Assembly (NCBI GenBank): GCA_020431405.1
Contig: JAGQIK010000166.1
Coordinates: forward strand, 1 to 42,775
Direction: 5' to 3'
Length of the DNA stretch: 42,775 nt
Origin: Myxococcales bacterium
GTDB lineage: Bacteria > Myxococcota_A > Polyangia > GCA-2747355
Positions 25,056 through 31,404 of the stretch are shown here, piece by piece. A program made the translations under genes and the position numbers. The notes beneath the pieces were generated by a model, which had not been told where the DNA came from, made no database searches, and saw only the letters and a list, made by a program, of their open reading frames with translations. Each line of letters starts with the position of its first letter. Positions within the stretch are counted from its first letter, which is position 1.

Positions 25056-25844
25056 CTACCATTGGTGCCAGTCGGTGGAGCGGTAGACGGAGACGCTGGG
25101 CTGGCCCTCGAACAGCGCGCCGAAAGCCTGTTGAAAGGTCGGGTCGCTGTAGAAGGCCTCGAGCTTGTCGACGCTGGTCCAGATGTCGACCGCGAAAAAC
25201 TCGCGCGGATCTTTGAGGCCGAGAAACACGACGTGCGCTACGTCGCCGAGGGCCTTGGCTTGCGGCTCGCCGGCGGCTGCGATGCCGTCGTGGGCTGCCT
25301 GGGATTTGGCCGCGTCGCTCTCGGCGAGCCGCCCGCGCACGACGACGAAGTAGTGATCGCCGCCGTCGCCGGCCGCGAGGTTGCCCCAGTTGTGCCAGCT
25401 GGCCGCGTGCTGGAAGACCTCTGGCTGCGGCGGCGACTTGAACAGCGCGCCGAAGGCCTGCTGGAAGGTCGGGTCGCTGTAGAAGCCCTCGATGTTGGCG
25501 GCGTCGTTCCACTGGTCGATGCCGAGGAACGCGTTCTCCGTGGTGCCGAGCAGCGTGGTGCCGAGCAGCGCGTCGTGGCCGATGTCGCCGGCGGCCTTGG
25601 CGGGCGTCTCGCCGGCGGCGGCGACCGCGTCGTGGTCGGCCTTGGCCTGCGCGACGTCGCTCTTGGCCAGCTCGCCGCGCACCAGCACGGCCCATAGGCC
25701 AGGGGCCGCGCTGCTGTCACCGCCAGCGTCGGCCGCGCTGCTGTCTGCGGACGTGGCGTCGGGTGTGTTGTTCGAGCTGTCGTCGCTGCACGCGGCGGCG
25801 ACGAGCGTGAACGTGATCGCGAGCAGCAGGATGCGGCGTTTCAT
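25056..25844 (-). CDS. Lipoprotein with duplicated barrel-like domain
   Basis: 262 residues. The lipobox is TLVAAAC (Cys19), then an Asp/Ser/Ala linker to about residue 48. The rest is two copies of an about 105-residue unit. Both read V-x-V-R-G-x-L-A-x-S-D near the start, then KA-x-GD, FLG-x-x, FYSDPTFQQAFGALF and a closing SWHNW or DWHQW. The strand-helix pattern and internal pairing resemble dimeric alpha/beta barrel (ABM-like) proteins, here fused into one chain and lipid-anchored. No enzyme is assigned. It overlaps the VOC gene by four bases (ATGA) and abuts the AraC gene, so all three should be co-expressed. Confidence 0.82.
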   Translation of the reverse strand: MKRRILLLAITFTLVAAACSDDSSNNTPDATSADSSAADAGGDSSAAPGLWAVLVRGELAKSDVAQAKADHDAVAAAGETPAKAAGDIGHDALLGTTLLGTTENAFLGIDQWNDAANIEGFYSDPTFQQAFGALFKSPPQPEVFQHAASWHNWGNLAAGDGGDHYFVVVRGRLAESDAAKSQAAHDGIAAAGEPQAKALGDVAHVVFLGLKDPREFFAVDIWTSVDKLEAFYSDPTFQQAFGALFEGQPSVSVYRSTDWHQW

Positions 25845-26200
25845 CGGCGGGCCTCCGTGGCGGCGAGCCGCACGACCTGACCGCCGGGCAGCTGGATGTA
25901 GTCGTGCTCTTTGTCGAAGTACTCGAAGGGCTCGATGCCGCGGCGGGCCAGCGCGGCGCGCGCGGCGGCGACGTCGTCGACGACGAGCTCGATCCAGGCG
26001 CCGAGCTTGGCGCTCTCGGCGGCGAGCGCTGCATCGACGCAGTAGGCGCCGAGGTGCGAGCCGTCGCCGAGGGTATAGACGTCGAAGTCGTCGCGCGGCG
26101 AGGCGTGCGTGGCGCCGAAGACCTCGGTCATGGCGGCGCGCAGCGGCTCGCGCGCGTCACGCGCGATGGTGAGCTTGATGTTGGGTCCGAGAGCGGTCAT
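25841..26200 (-). CDS. Small VOC-family protein
   Basis: 119 residues, a single glyoxalase-fold module. After a first beta strand, LRAAMTEVFGA is the helix, DFDVYTLGDGSHLGAYCVD the middle strands, WIELVVDDVAAARAALARRGIEPF the second strand-helix, and IQLPGGQVVRLA the closing strand. Typical VOC metal ligands are not obvious, so a binding protein is as likely as an enzyme. The ATG at 26200 has GGAGG five bases upstream; an ATG at 26224 would add eight residues without a ribosome binding site. It starts the VOC-lipoprotein-AraC unit, 92 bases after the SRPBCC gene. Confidence 0.85.
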   Translation of the reverse strand: MTALGPNIKLTIARDAREPLRAAMTEVFGATHASPRDDFDVYTLGDGSHLGAYCVDAALAAESAKLGAWIELVVDDVAAARAALARRGIEPFEYFDKEHDYIQLPGGQVVRLAATEARR

Positions 26201-26292
26201 GGCGGCCTCCTTGGTTGAATCCATGGTGGCGGCCGCGACGCGACGCTTCGTCGGACAGGGTGGACCGATCGTCTAAACCAGCCGGGGAGGGG

Positions 26293-26742
26293 TCAGGCGG
26301 CGGCGAGGTGCTGCTCGAGGCTGTCGAGGCAGCCGAGCCAGCCCTTCTCGTGATCGTCGCGGATCGCCGCGCTGGCGATGCGTTCGTGGACGATGATGAC
26401 GTCGGTGGTTCCGGGCTGCGTTTCGTCGAAGCGCACGGTGACGCGCGAGTCGGCGGCGCCCTCGGCGGGATGGCCGCCGAGGTGCCAGGTGTAGACGAGC
26501 TCGTCGGGCGGCGAGACGCGCTCGAAGGTGCCGGAGATGACGGCCACGCTGCCGTCGGGCAGCGCGTTGTCGATGCGGTAGTGGCCGCCGACGCGCAGGT
26601 CGAGCTCGGCTGCGCTGCAGCGCACCCACGCTGGGCCCCACCACTTGACGAGCTGCTCGGGGTCGGTCCAGGCGGAAAAGAGCCGCCGCTTGCTGGCGCG
26701 GATCGTCCGCTTGAGCACCAGCGTGATGTCGCCTTCGCTCAT
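26293..26742 (-). CDS. SRPBCC (AHSA1-type) protein
   Basis: 149 residues. The START-like AHSA1 pattern is clear: ITLVLKRTIRASKRRLFSAWTDPEQLVKWWGP, then a beta sheet with GGHYRI and GTFERVSPPDELVYTW, and a C-terminal helix HEKGWLGCLDSLEQHL. Such proteins bind hydrophobic ligands in a helix-grip pocket. AHSA1 genes are very often paired with an ArsR repressor, as here. The ATG overlaps the ArsR stop by four bases (ATGA), giving translational coupling and shared control by the palindrome at 27107-27124. Confidence 0.92.
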   Translation of the reverse strand: MSEGDITLVLKRTIRASKRRLFSAWTDPEQLVKWWGPAWVRCSAAELDLRVGGHYRIDNALPDGSVAVISGTFERVSPPDELVYTWHLGGHPAEGAADSRVTVRFDETQPGTTDVIIVHERIASAAIRDDHEKGWLGCLDSLEQHLAAA

Positions 26743-27095
26743 GGTGCGTCGTCCTGCTCGACGAAGCGCGCGAGGGCGTCGAGCGTATCGCTCCAGAAGG
26801 GTCGATAGAAGGACAGCCACGCCTCGACGCTGGCCAGCGGGCGTGGCGCCAACGAGCAGGTGTGCACGCGGCCGTCGATGTCGCGGCTGACCAGCCCGGC
26901 GCGCTCGAGCACCTTGAGGTGCTTGGAGACGGCCGGCAGCGACATCTCGAAGGGCGCCGCTAGCTCGGTGACCATCGCCGAGCCTTCGCAGGCGAGGCGA
27001 TGGAGCAGCGCGCGTCGCGTGCGATCGGCCAGCGCGCGAAAGACCCGATCGAGGTCGTCGTCGTCGTCGAGGTGTCTGGCGGCGCTTGACAGCAT
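26739..27095 (-). CDS. ArsR-family repressor
   Basis: 118 residues with a winged HTH: FRALADRTRRALLHRLACEG, VTELAAPFEMSLPAVSKHLKVLERAGLV, then SRDIDGRVHTCSL as the wing. No Cys-based metal site of the ArsR/SmtB type is present, so it is probably a non-metal sensor, as is usual for ArsR-SRPBCC pairs. Upstream, the 54-base divergent region holds a perfect palindrome that it should bind, giving autoregulation and control of the divergent SRPBCC gene. An A+T-rich TTTATC box lies just four bases before its ATG, so the mRNA is probably leaderless. Confidence 0.92.
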   Translation of the reverse strand: MLSSAARHLDDDDDLDRVFRALADRTRRALLHRLACEGSAMVTELAAPFEMSLPAVSKHLKVLERAGLVSRDIDGRVHTCSLAPRPLASVEAWLSFYRPFWSDTLDALARFVEQDDAP

Positions 27096-27106
27096 CGCTG
27101 ATAAAG

Positions 27107-27124
27107 TTAAACCATATGGTTTAA
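27107..27124. promoter_or_regulatory. Perfect 18-bp palindromic operator for the ArsR protein
   Basis: TTAAACCATATGGTTTAA reads the same on both strands and lies between the divergent ArsR and SRPBCC genes, 11 bases before the ArsR ATG and 25 bases before the SRPBCC ATG. It is strikingly A+T-rich for this DNA. Size, symmetry and position fit an ArsR dimer site overlapping both promoters; the TAATAT at 27122-27127 could be the -10 box of the plus-strand gene. Confidence 0.8.
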
Positions 27125-27149
27125 TATTGCAACCGAGGAGAAAACACCA

Positions 27150-27530
27150 ATGAGCATTCATCAAGAGGTCGAGCTCGCCGCCACGCCGCACGCCGTCTAC
27201 GAGGCGCTGATGGACCAGTCGCAGCACGCGGCGCTCACCGGTGGCGCCGCGACGATCAGCCGCGAGGTGGGCGGCGCGTTCAGCTGCCACGATGGACAGA
27301 TCGTCGGCCGCCACATCGAGCTGGTGCCAGACCAGCGCATCGTGCAGGCCTGGCGCGTCTCGGCTTGGCCGGAGGGCGTGTACTCGATCGTTCGCTTCGA
27401 GCTCGAGGCCGCGGGCGCGGGCACCAAGCTCGTGCTCGACCATGACGGCTTCCCCGAGGGCGCCGGCGAGATGCTCGCGCAGGGTTGGCAGATGCGTTAT
27501 TGGGACGCGCTCGGCAAGAAGCTCGGTTAG
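27150..27530 (+). CDS. SRPBCC-family protein
   Basis: 126 residues: IHQEVELAATPHAVYEALMD, then GGAFSCHDGQIVGRHIELVPDQRIVQAWR and FELEAAGAGTKLVLDHDGFP, with a final helix WQMRYWDALGKKL. This is a compact AHSA1-type helix-grip domain. GAGGAG precedes the ATG by ten bases. Divergent from the ArsR gene and sharing its palindrome, it is probably repressed by ArsR. It is only distantly similar to the SRPBCC product at 26293-26742, so the two are not a recent duplication. Confidence 0.92.
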   Translation: MSIHQEVELAATPHAVYEALMDQSQHAALTGGAATISREVGGAFSCHDGQIVGRHIELVPDQRIVQAWRVSAWPEGVYSIVRFELEAAGAGTKLVLDHDGFPEGAGEMLAQGWQMRYWDALGKKLG

Positions 27531-27544
27531 CAGCCCGGCTGCTA
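27528..27544. other. Inverted repeat between the SRPBCC and AraC genes
   Basis: TAGCAGCC and GGCTGCTA flank a single C at 27536. The first arm contains the SRPBCC stop codon. It could fold into a short 3' hairpin or be a binding site for the AraC protein that starts 24 bases later. No T-tract follows. Confidence 0.3.
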
Positions 27545-27552
27545 GCTGGCGA

Positions 27553-27558
27553 TATACT
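27553..27558 (+). promoter_or_regulatory. Candidate -10 box TATACT before the AraC gene
   Basis: TATACT is close to the consensus and ends nine bases before the ATG at 27568. The spacer gcgagggcg contains only a weak GAGGG, so initiation at or near the start codon is likely. Confidence 0.45.
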
Positions 27559-27567
27559 GCGAGGGCG

Positions 27568-28326
27568 ATGATCGTTCGCCCGCCCGCCGCTCGCCTCGCG
27601 CCGTTTGTAGAGCACCTCTGGTACTACGAGCGCGCCTTCGTGCACACGCACGAGGTGGTGATGCCCACCGGCCGAATGATGTTGATGGTCGACGTGCGCG
27701 AGGCGAGCGCACGGCCGGCGCCACCCTTCATGACGGGTGTGGCGACGGAGGCCAAGACGATCACCACCGACTCGATGCAGCGCGCTGTGGGCGTCTCGTT
27801 CTGGCCGGGCGGCGCGCACCCCTTCACCGCCGCGCCGTGCCACGCGCTGCCCGACGTGGTGACGCTGGCGGATCTGTGGGGCGAGCAGGCGGCGCGCGAG
27901 ATGCGCGAGCGGTTGCTGGCGCTGGGCGAGCCGCAGGCGATGCTCGCCGAGCTCGAGCGCTTGCTGCTGGCGCGCGCGCGTTCGCTCGAGCCGTCGAGCC
28001 AGGTCAGCGCGGCGTTGCGCTGGCTGGCGCGCGGCGTCTCCGTGCGCGAGGCCATCGAGCGCTCGGGCGCCAGCCGCGCGCGCTTCGTGCGCACCTTCCG
28101 CGCTGGCGTCGGTGTCGCGCCCAAGCGCTACGCCAGCCTCGCGCGCTTTCAGCGTGCGGTGCGCGGCTTGGCGCGTGGCGCGGTGGACCTCGCCGAGCTG
28201 GCGCTCGACTGCGGCTACTACGACCAGGCGCACTTCACGCACGAGTTCAGCCGCTTCGCCGGGCGCTCGCCGTCGCGCTATCAGCCGCGCGATCCCGCAG
28301 AGCCCAACCACGTGATCGTCGACTAG
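27568..28326 (+). CDS. AraC-family regulator with DUF6597-like N-terminus
   Basis: 252 residues. The start IVRPPAARLAPFVEHLWYYE, PTGRMMLMVDV and VGVSFWPGGAHPF match the N-terminal domain typical of this AraC subgroup (DUF6597-like). HTHs follow at about residues 165-250: VREAIERSGASRARFVRTFRA, VAPKRYASLARFQRAV, and LAELALDCGYYDQAHFTHEF ending GRSPSRYQ. The ligand is unknown. It lies 37 bases after the SRPBCC gene and 63 before a VOC gene on the same strand. These are the same three families as in the minus-strand cluster next door. Confidence 0.92.
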   Translation: MIVRPPAARLAPFVEHLWYYERAFVHTHEVVMPTGRMMLMVDVREASARPAPPFMTGVATEAKTITTDSMQRAVGVSFWPGGAHPFTAAPCHALPDVVTLADLWGEQAAREMRERLLALGEPQAMLAELERLLLARARSLEPSSQVSAALRWLARGVSVREAIERSGASRARFVRTFRAGVGVAPKRYASLARFQRAVRGLARGAVDLAELALDCGYYDQAHFTHEFSRFAGRSPSRYQPRDPAEPNHVIVD

Positions 28327-28389
28327 CTGTCTGCTGCGACCGATCGTTTCTTACAAGACCCACGTGCGTGCCGTTGCCAAGGTTGCCGC

Positions 28390-28824
28390 ATGGGACAACA
28401 AAACAGCCTTACGCCGCGTCTCGTCGTCGCCAGAGCCGACGAGGCCATCGCGTTCTACCAGACCGTCTTCGGCGCGAAGCTCGTCGAGCGCTTCGCCGAC
28501 GACAGCGGGCACGTCGTGCACGCCGCGCTCGAGGTTGGCGGCAATGCCTTCTCGCTGACGGGCGAGAAGAAGGATTGGCACAACGTCTCGCCCGCGTCGC
28601 TCGGCGGATCGCCGGTGATCTTGCAGCTGGTGGTCAATGACGTCGACGCGTTGGCCGAGCGCCTCGCCGCGGCTGGCGCGGAGGAGATCTTTCCGGTGGC
28701 CGATCAGTTCTACGGCCACCGTGAAGGGCGCTTTCGCGATCCCTTTGGCCACTACTGGATCGTGACGACCATCGTCGAGCAGCTCTCGCCCGAGGAGATC
28801 ACGCGCCGCATGTCGGGCAGCTAG
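28390..28824 (+). CDS. PhnB-like VOC-family protein
   Basis: 144 residues, single VOC module: TPRLVVARADEAIAFYQTVFGAK, HVVHAALEVGGNAFSL, VILQLVVNDVDALAERLAAAGAEE, and GHREGRFRDPFGHYWIV. The DPFGHxW ending and AIAFYxxxFGA helix are standard for PhnB/YdhR-like glyoxalase-fold proteins, usually uncharacterised ligand-binding or isomerase proteins. No ribosome binding site is evident before the ATG. Its TAG faces the next gene's stop within the palindrome TAGCGCGCTA. Confidence 0.9.
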   Translation: MGQQNSLTPRLVVARADEAIAFYQTVFGAKLVERFADDSGHVVHAALEVGGNAFSLTGEKKDWHNVSPASLGGSPVILQLVVNDVDALAERLAAAGAEEIFPVADQFYGHREGRFRDPFGHYWIVTTIVEQLSPEEITRRMSGS

Positions 28825-28828
28825 CGCG

Positions 28829-29776
28829 CTAGGGCTTGCGCGTGGCGCTCTCGGCGGGGCCGGCGCCGCTCGGGTTGAAGGCCTTGTCGATAGTCAGCAC
28901 GAAGCGGTCGAGCTCGAAGCCGTCTTCGCGCATGGAAAACGCGATCACGTGCAGGCCCTTGCTGGTGACATCGAGATAGATCTTGTCGGCCTCGCCGCAG
29001 TGGTTGGCCGCGGTGCGCTGTGCGCCCGACCAGGTCCATTGGTTCTTGCCCGAGCACCACTGGATGCGCTCGCCCGAGGCGGGCCACGTGCCGTCGATGC
29101 CGACGTGGATGCCGTTGTCTTCGGCGCCGGTCGAGTAGGCGCGCGCGCGCACGTAGTAGCGGCCGGTCTGGTTGAACCACACGCGGTAGCGAACGATGGG
29201 CCCCTGGCCGCCGTTGCCGAAGAAGTTCACGCCGCTGGTCAGCGTGTCGCTGGCGGTGACGCGCGTGTCGGGCAAGCCCTCGATGTACGAGCCGCCGCTG
29301 GCGCCGGCGGTGTGCTCGGGATCGGGATCGGGTTTGACGCCCGCGGCGCCGGGCTTCCAGACGTACCACTGGCGTGGCTTGCCGTTGGCGTCGTTTTCGA
29401 AGAAGTGCTCGGCCTCGACGACGACGCGCCCGTTCTGCTCCTCGAAGGCGAGATTGCTGGCGCTGGGCGGGGTGCTGTCGGCGCCGCTGTCGGCACCCGC
29501 GGGCGAGCTGTCCGGCGCGGGCGGAGCGCCGTCGGTCGCGGGTGCCGCGTCTTCGCCGCCGCCGGCATCGGCCGCCGATAGCGTGCCGTCGAGTGGTGCA
29601 GGTGCGCCGCCGTCGGACTGTTGCGTGCCGGCTACGTCGCCGGGCGCGACGAGGTCGCCGCCTCCTGCAGCGGCGTCGCTGTCGTGCATGCCGCCGCCGA
29701 GCTCGCCGGAGCCGCAGCCGGCTGTCAGCGCGAAGATGAGGATCGGCGCGATGATCGCGTGTCGTTGAAGGCCCAT
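28829..29776 (-). CDS. Lipoprotein with carbohydrate-binding-like (CBM/GH115 C-terminal type) domain
   Basis: 315 residues. The lipobox is FALTAGC (Cys21). Residues about 22-105 are an Ala/Gly/Asp/Ser linker. The domain from about 108 begins NGRVVVEAEHFFEND and continues with GGSYIEGLPDTRV, VRYRVWFNQTGRYYVRARAYS, GIHVGIDGTWP and LHVIAFSMREDGFELDRFVLT. This is the pattern of a CBM6/35-like jelly roll, close to the C-terminal domain of GH115 glucuronidases. It carries no catalytic domain and probably binds glycan at the cell surface. The GTG just before the ATG could also serve as start. It is divergent from the NAD(P)-binding protein gene. Confidence 0.87.
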   Translation of the reverse strand: MGLQRHAIIAPILIFALTAGCGSGELGGGMHDSDAAAGGGDLVAPGDVAGTQQSDGGAPAPLDGTLSAADAGGGEDAAPATDGAPPAPDSSPAGADSGADSTPPSASNLAFEEQNGRVVVEAEHFFENDANGKPRQWYVWKPGAAGVKPDPDPEHTAGASGGSYIEGLPDTRVTASDTLTSGVNFFGNGGQGPIVRYRVWFNQTGRYYVRARAYSTGAEDNGIHVGIDGTWPASGERIQWCSGKNQWTWSGAQRTAANHCGEADKIYLDVTSKGLHVIAFSMREDGFELDRFVLTIDKAFNPSGAGPAESATRKP

Positions 29777-29860
29777 CACAGGTAGGAGCCACGGCGTGCG
29801 CCCGCTGGCTCAGCTTTTCTCGGCGCTGGCGCCTTCCGGCAGGCGTGATAGAGACGGGCT

Positions 29861-31282
29861 GTGAGCTCAGCGCAGCGCCAGAGCGTGGTGGTGGCCGGGG
29901 CGGCGGGCTTCGTCGGCGCGCCGCTGATCGAGCAGCTGCGCCGTCGCTTCGCGGTGATCGCGCTGTCGCGCAGCGCGCGCGACGACACGCGCGAGCATGT
30001 CAGCTGGCGGCGCGTCGATCTGATGTCGCTGCGCGAGGCGCGCGCGGCCGTGCGCGGCGCCGACTACGCCGTCTACCTCGTACACTCGATGATGCCCGCC
30101 GACCGCCTCGTGCAGGGCGGCTTCGACGAGATCGATCTGCTCGTCGCCGACAACTTCGCGCGCGCCTGTGCCGAGGCCGGCGTGCGCCAGATCGTCTACC
30201 TCGGCGGCCTGCTGCCCGAGCACACGACCGGCGGTGAGGCGCTCTCGGCGCACCTGCGCAGCCGCGCAGAGGTCGAGCGCGCGCTGGCGGCGTACGGTAC
30301 GCCGGTGACCGTGCTGCGCGCCGGGCTCGTCATCGGGCGCAATGGGTCGTCCACAGAGATGCTGGTGCGACTGGTGCAGCGCCTGCCTGTGATGGTCTGT
30401 CCGCGCTGGACCGACGTCGACACGCAGCCGGTGGCGCTCTCGGACGTGGCGCAGCTTCTCGACTGGTGCGTCGGGCGCGACGAGACGCGCGACCAGGTCT
30501 TCGACATCGGCGGCCCCGACGTGCTGACCTATCGCGAGCTGATGGTGCTCTGCGGCGAGCTTCTCGGCCGCCCGCCGCGTACCTATGGCGTGCCCGTGCT
30601 CACGCCGACGCTCTCGCGCCTGTGGGTCTCGCTGATCACGGGCGCCCCCAAGGCGCTGGTGGCGCCGCTCATCGGCAGCCTCGCGCATCGCATGGTCGCC
30701 CGTGATCGGCGCCTGCAAGAGGCGGCCGCCGTCGCTGGCCGCACCGTGCGCGACGCTCTGCAGGAGGCGCTGTCTCAGCGCGGGGAGCAGACGCCGCGCG
30801 CGTTTCGTGCGCTGCGTCGCGGCGAACGTTCGCCCTACGTGCGTGCGATCTATCGCATGGGCGGCGGCCACGCGCCGCGCGCGCTGGCCGAGCGCTACGT
30901 GCGCTGGCTCGACGAGCGCCTCGCGCCGCTGGTGCGCTGTCACATCAGCGCGGGCGGCGAGCGCATCGGGTTCGACCTGCTCGGCATCGAGCGGCTGCGG
31001 CTGATCGAGATGCGGCGCGACGACGCGGGCAGCGACCCCGAGCGGGCTGCCTACGACATCACGCGCGGGCTGCTCGTCGGCGGCAGCCGCGGGCGCTTCG
31101 AGCTGCGCGCCGTCGGCGGCGGTGAAGAGGCGCTGTGCGTGATCTCGGACTTCGAGCCGGCGCTGTGGTGGCCGCTGTACGTCGCCACTCAGGCGCAGGC
31201 GCACCACGTGGTGATGCGCGCCTTCGCCGCCTCGCTCGCGCGTTCGCGCCTCGAGGCGAGCCCCGAGCGGTTGGGGGCCTAG
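29861..31282 (+). CDS. NAD(P)-binding (atypical SDR/NmrA-like) protein with C-terminal domain
   Basis: 473 residues from a GTG start. The Rossmann loop is VVVAGAAGFVGAPLIEQL (GxxGxxG at 13-19). YLVHSMMPAD, RQIVYLGGLLPE, LSAHLRSRAEVE and VTVLRAGLVIGRNGSS follow the order seen in the atypical SDR/NmrA group that often carries a DUF2867 tail. The Tyr-x-x-x-Lys of classical SDRs is absent. Residues about 320-470 form a separate alpha/beta domain (VRWLDERLAPLVRCHIS, FELRAVGGGEEALCVISDFEP) of START-like appearance that I cannot name. The substrate is unknown. A TAGAGA box six bases before the GTG, with no ribosome binding site, hints at a leaderless mRNA. Confidence 0.85.
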   Translation: MSSAQRQSVVVAGAAGFVGAPLIEQLRRRFAVIALSRSARDDTREHVSWRRVDLMSLREARAAVRGADYAVYLVHSMMPADRLVQGGFDEIDLLVADNFARACAEAGVRQIVYLGGLLPEHTTGGEALSAHLRSRAEVERALAAYGTPVTVLRAGLVIGRNGSSTEMLVRLVQRLPVMVCPRWTDVDTQPVALSDVAQLLDWCVGRDETRDQVFDIGGPDVLTYRELMVLCGELLGRPPRTYGVPVLTPTLSRLWVSLITGAPKALVAPLIGSLAHRMVARDRRLQEAAAVAGRTVRDALQEALSQRGEQTPRAFRALRRGERSPYVRAIYRMGGGHAPRALAERYVRWLDERLAPLVRCHISAGGERIGFDLLGIERLRLIEMRRDDAGSDPERAAYDITRGLLVGGSRGRFELRAVGGGEEALCVISDFEPALWWPLYVATQAQAHHVVMRAFAASLARSRLEASPERLGA

Positions 31283-31404
31283 TTTCCCAACCGTCGACTC
31301 CACTCCCACCCGAAGCCGAAGGATATTCGGCTTTGCCGGTTGGCAGCGCGCCGGCCCGCGGCTTGCTCTGGAGCTGATCGCAGCCTTTGGGAGCAGGAGC
31401 GCAG

